From IMG/VR virus record IMGVR_UViG_3300032070_000007, positions 1 to 64,000 of that record: a DNA stretch of 64,000 nt; one strand, 5' to 3'. The notes under the pieces are model-generated. The model made no database searches. It had not been told where the DNA came from and saw only the letters and a list, made by a program, of their open reading frames with translations. Positions 51,026 through 60,316 of this stretch are shown here, in pieces. A program made the position numbers and the translations under genes. Each line of letters starts with the position of its first letter. Within the stretch, counting starts at the first letter, position 1. The stretch is from a virus.

Positions 51026-51592
51026 CTAGCTCAGCGAAATCTTGTCCCACTTTGCTGTCAGCTGGTCGTCAGATTCGAGGGCCACAGGCGTAAATGTTGC
51101 TTCGAAGTACATGTCACCTGCTGATGCGGAGTCAAACAATCCCATTAGTTGGGCGGCAGCGACAGTTGCAGTTGCTGTGAAAGTCTTCGATAGTATACAC
51201 TGCCCAGTGCTACAGTCTACAACACTATAGGTTCCTTCTGCTCGTGCAAGACCTGAAAGTGTGATTTCTGCAGCTAATAGGGTGTGTGTTGCATTTGGTG
51301 CCCCAGCACTTTCAGACAGGGCAATATACTTCGCTACGGTCTGCGTAGTTGCAGTATTGAACAGACGATCTTTCGCAGCTTCCAAACCTGTATTATTGGT
51401 AACGTTGTGATTCTCATAGACTTCAACTTCTTCGTTGTAGATTACTTTTCCGTCCTCATCTCTCAATGCAATACGTGTCTTCGGATCTCGTTTTGCTCTG
51501 CGAACTTCAAGGACAACTCTGTTTGGACCGATGTGCATTTGTGGTTGCTGAGATTTCCTAGCTCCTCCTAATAGACCAAATATGTTTCTCAT
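51026..51592 (-). CDS. virion structural protein, 188 aa
   Basis: ATG 51592 has AAGGAGTG at normal spacing; the in-frame GTG at 51601 is too close to it. After a basic N-terminus, a beta domain with YIALSESAGAPNATHTLLAAEI, LARAEGTYSVVD and TFTATATVAAAQLMGLFDS resembles a pattern common in phage tail-fibre or head-fibre proteins. Function inferred only. Confidence 0.5.
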   Translation of the reverse strand: MRNIFGLLGGARKSQQPQMHIGPNRVVLEVRRAKRDPKTRIALRDEDGKVIYNEEVEVYENHNVTNNTGLEAAKDRLFNTATTQTVAKYIALSESAGAPNATHTLLAAEITLSGLARAEGTYSVVDCSTGQCILSKTFTATATVAAAQLMGLFDSASAGDMYFEATFTPVALESDDQLTAKWDKISLS

Positions 51593-51660
51593 TCTTTCCA
51601 CTCCTTTTATGTTCTTACGGCTTCTCGGACTGCCAGTTTGAGCTGTGCTGTCTCGAGCCG

Positions 51661-51912
51661 TTAGATTCTCTCTATACCGGATTTAATGATTAAACCTAGA
51701 CAGGTGAATGCGAAACTGATTGTAAGGAACTTCCACCTGTCCAACTTTACTTCTTTTTTCACTCGTGTATTTTCCGCCAAGTTGTTTGCTTGTACTATAT
51801 CGTTGAACTTAGCGTCAAGGTCTGCGATCTTCTTTACTATCCCACTAGTGAGATCAGGGCCGATAATAGCATTTTCTATCCTACTCAGTGAAGTTTGTAT
51901 GGGCGTCATCAC
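51661..51912 (-). CDS. coiled-coil protein with C-terminal TM helix, 83 aa
   Basis: A helical N-terminal part (IVKKIADLDAKFNDIVQANNL) ends in a basic stretch and a TM helix (FLTISFAFTCLGLIIKSGI). No ribosome site is visible and the start (GTG 51912 or ATG 51909) is uncertain. Topology fits a spanin- or holin-like protein; family not recognised. Confidence 0.45.
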   Translation of the reverse strand: MMTPIQTSLSRIENAIIGPDLTSGIVKKIADLDAKFNDIVQANNLAENTRVKKEVKLDRWKFLTISFAFTCLGLIIKSGIERI

Positions 51913-51973
51913 TGCCGAGCATTCTGTATGGGTTACGCATCCGCCATCCTTTTTGCTCGTGTACTCAATCCCC

Positions 51974-52378
51974 CTAAATTAGCCTTGCGTATTTCACCCT
52001 TGCACTTAGATTTGAAACTGTACCACCTGTGATTTCAGCTTCGACCTTGATGCTTCTGCCTTCAAGCAGGAAAGCTCGGTACGCATCTAGTAGGGGAGTA
52101 GCCAAGATGAATCCTGCGTCAGTCGCAACATTTTGCACGGAATAGGGAGTGGTAGAAACGGGGCTTGTAAAATTGCATGTCAAGGCTATACCGTCAATTG
52201 TTATGTGAATCTCTAATGGTGCAGGTTGAACTGTCCAAGTGACCCAAACGGCAATTGAGATGATCCTAGCGTTCTTCACTGTGTCTAAAACCGTGTATTT
52301 AGTACCGCTCACAGGATTCGCTTGCGATATGGCTGCATCCGGTTGATGAGTCATTACCCTTTTTTCATCTAAGCTCAA
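51974..52378 (-). CDS. beta-rich virion protein, 134 aa
   Basis: TTG 52378 overlaps the upstream stop (TTGA); ATG 52354 is another option. The protein is all-beta (ISIAVWVTWTVQ, LEIHITIDG, IKVEAEITGG, ARVKYARLI), suitable for a fibre or decoration domain. Part of a run of three small beta proteins after the capsid gene. Confidence 0.5.
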   Translation of the reverse strand: MSLDEKRVMTHQPDAAISQANPVSGTKYTVLDTVKNARIISIAVWVTWTVQPAPLEIHITIDGIALTCNFTSPVSTTPYSVQNVATDAGFILATPLLDAYRAFLLEGRSIKVEAEITGGTVSNLSARVKYARLI

Positions 52379-52731
52379 AGTGTACCACCCACAATGTTGA
52401 CGGTGATGGTTCCATGCACACCCGCTGCTGCTGGCTTAACTTGAACTCTCATGTAGTTCCAAATCTCCGTTAAGGTTTCTGCTACAGGAGTCGCAACAGC
52501 AAGTGCTTGATCAGTTACTTTGTTTACCCAGATGATGTTGTCGTTGGAGACATCAATTGAATAGATAAGTGCTTGGGTTGCTGCGGACAGTTGTATTACT
52601 TTGGATTTGAGTCCTCTCATGTAAAAGTAAAGGGTACCGACAACTATCTCAGGGACCACTACATACGTGTCAACAGTAGTAAGTTTAGAACCAATCCAGG
52701 CTCTTAGCTTCGGTTTAACAAAATGTTCCAT
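52375..52731 (-). CDS. beta-rich virion protein, 118 aa
   Basis: ATG 52731. Alternating strands (VVPEIVVGTLYFYM, ALIYSIDVSNDN, YMRVQVKPAA, GTITVNIVGGTL). Pattern and place are those of head-decoration or head-fibre subunits. No family recognised. Confidence 0.5.
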   Translation of the reverse strand: MEHFVKPKLRAWIGSKLTTVDTYVVVPEIVVGTLYFYMRGLKSKVIQLSAATQALIYSIDVSNDNIIWVNKVTDQALAVATPVAETLTEIWNYMRVQVKPAAAGVHGTITVNIVGGTL

Positions 52732-52828
52732 GTTTTTTCACTCCTTATTGGGGAATATCAGTGGAATATAATGCCTCCACTACGGCCGAGTGAACTTAAA
52801 AATGGCGTCACTCAAACCTAAAGGATTA

Positions 52829-53293
52829 TTAGAGGGCTGCGTTTACTCCTGCAGCGACGACTTTTCCGTCAGACGAGATTGGGAACCATAGACAGTAGAA
52901 TTTGATAGTTCCAGTATCGATTGCAGCTGTCTTGACTTCGTAGCCAATATCGACGTCCTGGATAATGGCATAAAGCAACGTTGTGAGCAATTTTGCTGTT
53001 GCGGGAGTTGCATCTGAGAGAAGCTCACCGACATCGATGGTAGTGGCTGTAGTTGTCAGGATGAATAGATCAGTGTCATCAGAGACACCACATTCGATAG
53101 TTGCAGTAGCGCCTGTTAGATCGACGGAGCAAACTCCAAAGATTGCAGCAATAACTGTTCCGGTAACAGTGAATAGCTCTTTTTTGGCAACAGCACCAGT
53201 AGTTGTAGTAAGGAATATTACTTCCTTTTCAACTATACGGAACTGTTGTTTCTTGAACACCTTTGCAATATCCATATATGTTGGTGTTGGCAT
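52829..53293 (-). CDS. beta-rich virion protein, 154 aa
   Basis: ATG 53293 with GGAGG upstream; first gene after the capsid protein. Threonine- and alanine-rich strands (TVTGTVIAAIFGV, ATIECGVSDDTDLFIL) suggest a beta-sandwich. Likely a capsid-associated protein by position. Confidence 0.5.
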   Translation of the reverse strand: MPTPTYMDIAKVFKKQQFRIVEKEVIFLTTTTGAVAKKELFTVTGTVIAAIFGVCSVDLTGATATIECGVSDDTDLFILTTTATTIDVGELLSDATPATAKLLTTLLYAIIQDVDIGYEVKTAAIDTGTIKFYCLWFPISSDGKVVAAGVNAAL

Positions 53294-53307
53294 TGCTATT
53301 CCTCCAC

Positions 53308-54240
53308 TTAACAGACGTTCGCGATCTTGGCTATCAATCTACTAGTTGCATCAGTTGAACTGTATGGCTGTATCTTTGCTTTGAAGTATCTCGTGAAGAG
53401 AAACTCGTCGCCTACACCGAACTGTCTACGCTCTTCAGTTAGAGGAATGTTCATTCCGCCTTGTGGTTCAAAGCTGCCTATGATACCAGCATCGTCAGTA
53501 TTTACGACTATGTAAGCATCGTCGCTTATGCCTGCTGCCTTGCCTGTAATAGCATCAGTGTATCTGGTTGGATATATGCCTAGTCCATAAACAGACTTGA
53601 AGTAGTCGAGAAGTTTCTGTTGAACGTTGCCTATGAGTCGTAGTTTCTTCAACTCACCATATACTGGTGCAGGAACAACCATGTTTATGTTTGCAATGTC
53701 TTCGAGGTTGACGTTACTGTTGGATAGAATGTTATTAATAGCGTTACCGACGTTCGAGTCTATGTCAACGTCTGCACCACCAGAATTCCACTCATCTCCG
53801 GCAGCAACAGTTACAGTATTGGTAGCATATGTACCAGCGATTATCATGTCGAGAATGTGGGAATCCATCTGAACTGCCATTGCCTCTGAAGCTCTCTTTA
53901 GACCCATCTGACGTTGGTAGTTCTCCAACTGCCTGGCCTTTGCTTCGTCCGTTATCAAGTAATGCACGTGGCATTTCTCAAGTGACACATTGAACGGTGT
54001 CCAAACGATCTTCTCTAGCTTACCCATTGCTCCTTCTGGTACTGGATACTCGCCTGTGAATTCTGACGGGAACTCAAATTTCACGTCAAGAACACCGAAG
54101 TTTCTAGTAGGTAGAAGCTTTGTTCCAACTGACAAGAGATCTGCTTTACGGTATATGACCTCACGCAGGATGTCACGCTGAATGACTATATCAGAAGTCA
54201 TTCCACCCATCGCAATATCTTTCCAATCAACAAGTACCAT
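53308..54240 (-). CDS. HK97-fold major capsid protein
   Basis: A 310-residue capsid protein. It has the N-terminal arm and E-loop like region (FEFPSEFTGEYPVPEGA), the long spine helix (EAMAVQMDSHILDMIIAG), the P-domain strand MVVPAPVYGELKKLR and the C-terminal part GDEFLFTRYFKAKIQP. Size and order are those of HK97-type coats without a long delta domain. It follows two decoration genes and a scaffold candidate, and precedes connector genes, as usual. HK97-type fold is confident; cross-linking is not predicted. Confidence 0.85.
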   Translation of the reverse strand: MVLVDWKDIAMGGMTSDIVIQRDILREVIYRKADLLSVGTKLLPTRNFGVLDVKFEFPSEFTGEYPVPEGAMGKLEKIVWTPFNVSLEKCHVHYLITDEAKARQLENYQRQMGLKRASEAMAVQMDSHILDMIIAGTYATNTVTVAAGDEWNSGGADVDIDSNVGNAINNILSNSNVNLEDIANINMVVPAPVYGELKKLRLIGNVQQKLLDYFKSVYGLGIYPTRYTDAITGKAAGISDDAYIVVNTDDAGIIGSFEPQGGMNIPLTEERRQFGVGDEFLFTRYFKAKIQPYSSTDATSRLIAKIANVC

Positions 54241-54247
54241 AGTTTTT

Positions 54248-54673
54248 CTACTCCGGTAGTTTTAGATCGACAAGAACATATCCGGCTGTGTCCACGGCTA
54301 ATGCAGATAGTGCAGTGCCTACGCGAATCAAGTTCTCAGACCAAACTATGTCGTTTGTTACTGTTTGCACTTGTCCTAATCCGCCGGTTTGAGCACATAT
54401 AGTGCTACCAACGGCAACAACTACGTGCGTAGTTCCAAACTTCACCCATGCTTGGCCGTGTCGGACTATTCCAACTTCCTTATTCGCAGCAGCAACTAAG
54501 GTTACGGGATCCTTTGTGGACTTGTATGCAATACCTAGCACCTTAACAGCACCTAGGTGTTTCTTCACCCGGCCTGCAGTAGCGCCGATTTCTAGAATGT
54601 ACCCATAGTCATCTAATGCGTCTTCACAAATCGCATACCACAGCTCGTCTGCCAATCTAGCTTGTGCTGACAT
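54248..54673 (-). CDS. capsid decoration protein (DUF2190-like), copy 2
   Basis: A 141-residue beta-rich protein starting SAQARLADELWYA, with VRHGQAWVKF and GLGQVQTVTND typical of DUF2190-like decoration proteins. ATG 54673 is chosen because it aligns with the paralog next to it; the upstream frame belongs to that paralog's end. Both copies share well over half their residues. Confidence 0.7.
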   Translation of the reverse strand: MSAQARLADELWYAICEDALDDYGYILEIGATAGRVKKHLGAVKVLGIAYKSTKDPVTLVAAANKEVGIVRHGQAWVKFGTTHVVVAVGSTICAQTGGLGQVQTVTNDIVWSENLIRVGTALSALAVDTAGYVLVDLKLPE

Positions 54674-54678
54674 ACCTA

Positions 54679-55104
54679 TTACTCCGCGAGGCTTAGGTCT
54701 ACTAACGCGTAGCCAGCAGTGTTCAGTGCCAGTGCACTTAGTGCGGTACCGATTCGTAAGCAACGCTCGGCCCAGGTCATGTTATCAGTTACTGTCTGCA
54801 GCTGTCCTAATCCACCAGCCTTAGCGCATACCGAATCACCAACTGCTATTGCACCATGGGTAGCATCGAATTTGACCCAAGCTTGACCATGTCGGACAAC
54901 AGCAACTTTTTTAGCTGCAGCTGCAACTAAAGTGATAGGGTCTTTGGTTGACTTATATGCTATACCCATAGCTTTGCCGGTACCGTCATGTAACTTGAGT
55001 TTGCCAGCTGTAGCACTCATTTCGAAGATATATCCGTAGTCGTCAAGAGCGTCGTCAACTTCGGCATACCAAAGTTCATCTGTCAATCTAGCTTGTGCGG
55101 ACAT
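54679..55104 (-). CDS. capsid decoration protein (DUF2190-like), copy 1
   Basis: A 141-residue paralog of the next gene with the same motifs (SAQARLTDELWYA, VVRHGQAWVKF, GLGQLQTVTDN). Tandem duplication just upstream of the capsid gene. Copies may occupy different capsid sites. The reading frame and length match exactly between copies. Confidence 0.7.
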   Translation of the reverse strand: MSAQARLTDELWYAEVDDALDDYGYIFEMSATAGKLKLHDGTGKAMGIAYKSTKDPITLVAAAAKKVAVVRHGQAWVKFDATHGAIAVGDSVCAKAGGLGQLQTVTDNMTWAERCLRIGTALSALALNTAGYALVDLSLAE

Positions 55105-55108
55105 CTTC

Positions 55109-55768
55109 TTAGATCTCCTTTACGATTGTAGCGATGTCGTCTTTGCCGAACATGCCTTTGGTTAGTTCTTTGCGATGAGCTAGAGCGGTGTCGGATGTTC
55201 CAAGATGCATTTTGGATTCGATTTCAGGTAGTGTTTCCTTGAAGTGCTTTACGGTTTCCATGTATGTATCGATGGCAGTAATTGCAGCTAAGGTATTATC
55301 CGCGAATGGGGCTAAGAATTTCTTCTCATCGAAAGTGGGGTCAACTTTCTTGACCTCAACGATGTGAGCAGCAAGAGTGACCTTGATCTCTTCTTTCTTG
55401 GCGTTCTCTAGAGCTTCTAGTCTGGACATAATGGGCTTCAGTTCACCGGGTATTTCAGGTGTCTCTCCTGGTTTCTCTGGCTCCTTCTCAGCATGCATCT
55501 TTGTCCATTCCTCAACGCCTTGCTTGAGAGTCTTGCCAGCCTTCATGCTCTGTTGAATGAACGCAACGTACTCTTTCATATCAGCAGACATCTCGGTATC
55601 TTTGTGCTTAGAGTCCCACTCACCTTTGCATGCGGCAGCGGATTTACCACCGGTCATACATGACTTCATGAAACCTGCGTAATCGTTAGCAAGATCCAGT
55701 TTCAGTGTCTTTGCGGCTTCCTCTAGTATTTGAAAAGTTTCGAGTTCGGTTGGTTTGTCATCTGTCAT
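55109..55768 (-). CDS. probable scaffolding protein
   Basis: A 219-residue, very charged, helical protein with a proline/glutamate linker (EKEPEKPGETPEIPGEL) and a coiled-coil middle (LKPIMSRLEALENAKKEE). These properties and the position between the protease candidate and decoration/capsid genes are those of scaffolding proteins. ATG 55768 lies behind a promoter-like gap with a dyad at 55799-55823. Confidence 0.55.
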   Translation of the reverse strand: MTDDKPTELETFQILEEAAKTLKLDLANDYAGFMKSCMTGGKSAAACKGEWDSKHKDTEMSADMKEYVAFIQQSMKAGKTLKQGVEEWTKMHAEKEPEKPGETPEIPGELKPIMSRLEALENAKKEEIKVTLAAHIVEVKKVDPTFDEKKFLAPFADNTLAAITAIDTYMETVKHFKETLPEIESKMHLGTSDTALAHRKELTKGMFGKDDIATIVKEI

Positions 55769-55798
55769 TTTTCTTTATTCTCCATTTACTGTTCTAAA

Positions 55799-55860
55799 CT
55801 GTTGAGGTTTTTGACCTTAACAGTCTGTTCGAATATTACACACTTGTACTTTAAATATTT
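55799..55860 (-). promoter_or_regulatory. dyad and TATA-like box ahead of capsid genes
   Basis: The gap 55769-55927 holds an inverted repeat CTGTT-g-AGGT-N5-ACCT-t-AACAG (55799-55823) and, read leftward, an AAATATTTAAAG box near 55850-55860. Together they could give the scaffold-decoration-capsid genes an extra promoter with an operator or 5' hairpin. Confidence 0.45.
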
Positions 55861-55927
55861 AGTGGTTGATGTGGTTATATGTTTAGCTGTTTATATTAGA
55901 GTTACTTTACCTCTTGTAAAATACCTT

Positions 55928-57313
55928 CTAACTATTTAGACTATCAGGATTCAACTTTCTGAACGTATGTACCCAACTCGTTTTGCAAGCAGGCGAGTCT
56001 ACGAACGAGAACCCTCTAGCTTTGATAGAATGTGCAATATAGGTACCGTCACTATCCAATGAAGTCATAGAGCGGAGTTCAGGCGAAATGCCTACTGGTC
56101 TTCCTGATGCAATGTCTGCTTCGATTTCCTTGATTTCTTCCTGGTCGAACACATAACCGTCAATCCATGCTTGATCATTGATGATTGAGTAGCCGGTGGA
56201 AAATCCTACCACATCAACGTCGCGGTCTTTATGTCGAGACTTTATTCGTTGGAAGGGGAACGACGAAGCTCCTTCCAGAACCACAGCTCTATCGTATTTC
56301 ATAGTATGACCATCAATGCCAGTCCATACTCCAGGCGCTAACGCTAATGCTTTGAAGTAGAGTAGATCGCCATTCCGTTTAAATGTAAAACTGTTTGGAT
56401 CTGCAGCCATACATATCTGTACTTCTACTGCACTAGCTCCTTTTTCTAACTTTTGCTCCGTAAGTGTCCAGTTACCTTGAAGTTTGTTGCCAAGGAATTC
56501 AAACTTACGCGTGTCTTGCATCAATATAGTACCAGCATCTAGTTCTTTGCTCGTTAGCCTTGAGTATGGAGGTAATGTTATTGCTTCAATGATTGATGCT
56601 GTTTCTGAAATGAGAGGGTTATTATCAAATAGCTGTACTATATCGTGATCTTCACCCTTTATTGTTAGTTGGAAGTACGTCTTTTCGGGACCCCACTTAA
56701 ATGGATTAGGCTGTATAGTTTGAAGTGTTAGTTGTTCTAACTTGAACTTAGCCTCAAGTTTTGGACCTTCACTCCATTTGATGCTAGCAACTCCGTTGAT
56801 TGCACGTTGAGAGACTATATCGTCTCCATATTTTATGGTTTCGCCAGCGAGTACAAAAGTCTTGCTCTTCCACTTGTCAAAATCCTTGCCACAGAACCAT
56901 GCATGACCCATCCCTTCCGCCCACATAACTTCTACAGTTGGAGGAGCATCACACATCATGCAATGATCGACTGAATACCGCTGTTCCAATATAGTGAGCA
57001 GCGCTTGGTCTAGCTTCAGGTTTTCGGGGTCTGTCAATCCTTCGACTCTAAGACCAGGAGCTTCTAACGAGTGGGCAAAGCTCATTAGAAGCTCCTCGGC
57101 GGCACATGTGGAAATTGTCAGTGTTTCCAGTTTCACCCATTGGTCTCCAGCTTTCTTATACTTTCTCTTGATCTGCGCCCACGCAGCCATACGGGCTTGG
57201 TTATCATCGTGGTTCTTTGCGTAGACCGCGTTAAAGACTCTTATGCCCAAAGATTGTGCTCCTTTAGGCAGATTTTTGAGCCAGTTTGGCGGACTGTCTT
57301 TCGTATAGGGCAT
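55928..57313 (-). CDS. ChaB-domain protein, probable capsid maturation protease
   Basis: A 461-residue protein. Residues 1-62 are a ChaB domain (PPNWLKNLP, AQSLGIRVFNAVYA, RMAAWAQIKRKY). The last 180 residues (SRHKDRDVDVVGFSTGY, GRPVGISPELRS, KARGFSFVDSPACKTSW) resemble prohead-protease/DUF2213-like C-terminal parts. Its place between portal and scaffold is that of the protease gene. I cannot point to a definite catalytic triad, so protease function is inferred from position and pattern. Confidence 0.55.
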   Translation of the reverse strand: MPYTKDSPPNWLKNLPKGAQSLGIRVFNAVYAKNHDDNQARMAAWAQIKRKYKKAGDQWVKLETLTISTCAAEELLMSFAHSLEAPGLRVEGLTDPENLKLDQALLTILEQRYSVDHCMMCDAPPTVEVMWAEGMGHAWFCGKDFDKWKSKTFVLAGETIKYGDDIVSQRAINGVASIKWSEGPKLEAKFKLEQLTLQTIQPNPFKWGPEKTYFQLTIKGEDHDIVQLFDNNPLISETASIIEAITLPPYSRLTSKELDAGTILMQDTRKFEFLGNKLQGNWTLTEQKLEKGASAVEVQICMAADPNSFTFKRNGDLLYFKALALAPGVWTGIDGHTMKYDRAVVLEGASSFPFQRIKSRHKDRDVDVVGFSTGYSIINDQAWIDGYVFDQEEIKEIEADIASGRPVGISPELRSMTSLDSDGTYIAHSIKARGFSFVDSPACKTSWVHTFRKLNPDSLNS

Positions 57314-57318
57314 TTAAA

Positions 57319-58758
57319 TCACCTTTGAGTTGTTCTCTTTTTTTCAGAAGGATAATCGGGCCATACTGTATTACGCGTCTTTTCAGTAGCAATAATAGTG
57401 TCCTCGATACTACTGGTGCCAGGAGCAGTGTTATCTACTGGCTCCATTTCATCAATTTCAGCTTTCTGGTCCTCACTTAATGAAGGCAATCCCCACTCTG
57501 CTCTTATTTCCGTCCGAGTGAAACACCGAGACTGCCTCATTATTGCAACTTGACGCATAATCTCTGTTTTGTCCTTCTCCAATATCAACCTGAGCCTGAT
57601 ATTCAAGTTATTCAAAACTTCATCGTACCGTCTACCAAACTTCACCTGTATACTCTTTCTAAGTACCCCTTCTAGTTGTGTTTTGATGATATCTGCAACT
57701 GATAATGCCTGCAAGATAGCAAACGAACCACTCATTAACGCACTCGCATACGAAGTGTTACGTGAGACCGGTGGTAATCCCATAGCATTGGAAATGGCGT
57801 CGTTGATTTGTGCGATTTTCTGATTTGGTTGTTGGTAATTGGTAGACCTCGGTTCCACATATTCAATTTCAGTATTCCTATCCGTCACCATACCAACGTC
57901 TACTTGCCTACCTTGAATTCCCTGAGCATAAGTATCAGCCGCTGTTTGTGCAGCTGCTAACGCCTGTCTTTCACGTTCCTCTCTAGTGCCTTGATATTTC
58001 TCAGGCGAAAACTGCGACAAATCAATCTTATGCCACTCCCTAGGTACATTTCTATGTGACCATAAGATGTCGTTAATCATGGTATTGACTTTCCACTCTA
58101 ACGAAGAAAGTAGAGTTCGAGTTGGAGGCTTTGACCATACGCCATAAGTCTTTCTGCCCATAATGTCTACTAAGTACGTTGATTTAGCGTTTAGTGAACA
58201 CTTGACACATGCAGTAGCATCATATATTTGTTGTTGTGAGGAGTCTTGTTCATTGGAAACGTAGAAGTTAGGATTGAATATCTCGGCACTATAGTTTCCT
58301 ATTTGGTCTTTTGTTTCAACAGCAGTTAACTGGAATCGAGGCAGAGTTTCGATTTTCGTCACTCCGTTAGCCACATCCCAAACCATGTGCTTAACGACAT
58401 CACCATATTTCATGAGGTCGAATGCAGTGGAAAAGAATTCACCTTTGAAGTCTAGCTTGTACGCCATTCTCTTAGCTTCGTCCAGAAGTTCCACTTCATT
58501 ATCATCCAACTGCCTACCAGCCTCAATAGAGATGTCCGAAAACGCCTGTCTACTCATGTGTGCAATTCTGGATAGGTAACCGTATAAATCAGCATCAATG
58601 TCTATCATTGCATCGTATATTCGGTAGAAGTTCCCTTGCTTTGCTTCGGAAAAGAAAGAATATGGCCAGTTCAACGTCTGCACTATAGGTGGTTGCGATT
58701 GGGGAGTAGAGTCGCGAATTGCGCTTAGTTTGGCAGTTATCTTTTTCAGGAAACTCAT
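57319..58758 (-). CDS. portal protein
   Basis: A 479-residue portal. Features: N-terminal helices, YRIYDAMIDIDADLYGYLSRIAHM, KYGDVVKHMVWD (wing/stem strand), the stem-helix type stretch DAISNAMGLPPVSRNTSYASA, and a crown region with a basic tail. It follows the large terminase by 1 bp. Gene order and overall pattern make this assignment firm even without a short signature. Confidence 0.8.
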   Translation of the reverse strand: MSFLKKITAKLSAIRDSTPQSQPPIVQTLNWPYSFFSEAKQGNFYRIYDAMIDIDADLYGYLSRIAHMSRQAFSDISIEAGRQLDDNEVELLDEAKRMAYKLDFKGEFFSTAFDLMKYGDVVKHMVWDVANGVTKIETLPRFQLTAVETKDQIGNYSAEIFNPNFYVSNEQDSSQQQIYDATACVKCSLNAKSTYLVDIMGRKTYGVWSKPPTRTLLSSLEWKVNTMINDILWSHRNVPREWHKIDLSQFSPEKYQGTREERERQALAAAQTAADTYAQGIQGRQVDVGMVTDRNTEIEYVEPRSTNYQQPNQKIAQINDAISNAMGLPPVSRNTSYASALMSGSFAILQALSVADIIKTQLEGVLRKSIQVKFGRRYDEVLNNLNIRLRLILEKDKTEIMRQVAIMRQSRCFTRTEIRAEWGLPSLSEDQKAEIDEMEPVDNTAPGTSSIEDTIIATEKTRNTVWPDYPSEKKRTTQR

Positions 58759-58759
58759 T

Positions 58760-60316
58760 TTACATTCCTCTTATTGTTGGTGCTAAAATTTTCCGATAAT
58801 ACATAGGATGAAAAGGAATAGGCTCAACTGGTTTGCCTTTAAGTTCCCATACCAACTGTGCTAGTGCATCAGCGAGATCTTTAGCTCCTTTCCTAGGATG
58901 ATCCACCTTTTGGCCCCTGTAAATTTCTAAATTCGTCAACTCATCCTTTAGTGCTTCGTGCTCATAACAGTCAACTTCATGGAGCCGCCAGGCCTCCTTA
59001 AGACGTTCGTGTTGCTGGAGTTTTACTACGTTGAATTCCACTTGAACTCCTGATTCTCGTATTTCAGCAATCGTTTCAGGGTAGTCCCAACGGTCTACAA
59101 TGAACTTGCTGATGTCGAAGCGTTTCTTTAAGGTTCCGATGAAGTACTTAACTTCTGTGGGGTCAACTTCAAGTTTTGGAGCGATCTTATGTAGCAGGTC
59201 TATGAATATGCGGCCGTCTTCAGTCAAATGACCTAACGCCAGACCAAAAGACTCAAATTTGGATGCCGGATCGCCTGTTAACACATAATCAAAACTCCTA
59301 CTGCCCATCAACCAGTCCGCTATCTCGCCGTTTACTAGTACTGGATTCATTCTTTTCTTATTGAACTCGATTATCGAAACATCTGTATAATACTTTTCGA
59401 TAGCACGGGAAGGTTGAGCCCCGTAATCTCGCCAAGCTGCGTCAGGATCCTGTGCAAAGTCGTCCTGCAGCATTGCTTCAGTGATGTTAGGATTCATGTC
59501 CCAAGTCGCGTATTTGTATCCAAGCATAGTTTCGATACGTTTGGATTGTTCGTAAAGTTGATCTATGATGTCGCCTGAGTAGAGTGTTGAGGAAATAGCG
59601 ACTCGTCTAGCTTTCAGCGCGGGTACCTTCTTGGTGCCACGACCAAGACCATGAAACACCGCCCAACCACTACGTCCACCTTTAGTATCCTGAAATCTAC
59701 CTAACTCATCAAATAAAGCAGCTTTAACTGCCCTTCCAACCAATGAGGCACTATTTGACCCACCACACTTTATCGTTACGTGCTTTTGTGGGAAACTGAA
59801 CTCATTATATCTTTCATCTGGATGTAACCATTGGAAGTATGGCGAGTTCTCTATCTTCCCTTTCTCTTGCGCGTATATGGTGTCGTGAGCTTGGTCATCG
59901 GAAGTAGCTACGTTAAGGACGAAAAATTCCGTACCCGAACCCGCACCGTAAAAGTGTACAGGGTCGTCAAGTGACAAGAGTTCGAATGCCTGCTGGAGTC
60001 CGATGCAGGAAGTGAGGAATGTTTTGCCTGAATTCATTCCAGCCTCTATTATCAAATCGTTATACTGTTGGACGTGAGCTTTAGTGAACTCTTCCATCTT
60101 ATCGGTACGCAAAGCATCCTCACGTAACCCTATCCATTCATCAATTGACATGGCTTTTGGGACTCCCCAGATAAATCGTCTGATGACGTCTTTTTCGAGA
60201 GGCCACATCTCCTGTCCCAAGAAGTACTTGTCCTCACAGAAAAATATAGGATCAAACCTAGCCTGCAGCATCTTATGCATTTGCTCTTCGGGAGCTAGGT
60301 CTTCCCAGTTTTTCAT
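58760..60316 (-). CDS. terminase large subunit
   Basis: A 518-residue packaging motor. ATPase: EAGMNSGKT (91-99) as Walker A, ALFDELGRF as Walker B, then SSTLYSGDIIDQLYEQ with the coupling motif. Nuclease: LTGDPASKFESFGLALG with the first catalytic Asp, then IVDRWDYPETI and a final DLADALAQLVWEL. Overlaps the small subunit gene by 4 nt. ATG 60316. Confidence 0.92.
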   Translation of the reverse strand: MKNWEDLAPEEQMHKMLQARFDPIFFCEDKYFLGQEMWPLEKDVIRRFIWGVPKAMSIDEWIGLREDALRTDKMEEFTKAHVQQYNDLIIEAGMNSGKTFLTSCIGLQQAFELLSLDDPVHFYGAGSGTEFFVLNVATSDDQAHDTIYAQEKGKIENSPYFQWLHPDERYNEFSFPQKHVTIKCGGSNSASLVGRAVKAALFDELGRFQDTKGGRSGWAVFHGLGRGTKKVPALKARRVAISSTLYSGDIIDQLYEQSKRIETMLGYKYATWDMNPNITEAMLQDDFAQDPDAAWRDYGAQPSRAIEKYYTDVSIIEFNKKRMNPVLVNGEIADWLMGSRSFDYVLTGDPASKFESFGLALGHLTEDGRIFIDLLHKIAPKLEVDPTEVKYFIGTLKKRFDISKFIVDRWDYPETIAEIRESGVQVEFNVVKLQQHERLKEAWRLHEVDCYEHEALKDELTNLEIYRGQKVDHPRKGAKDLADALAQLVWELKGKPVEPIPFHPMYYRKILAPTIRGM

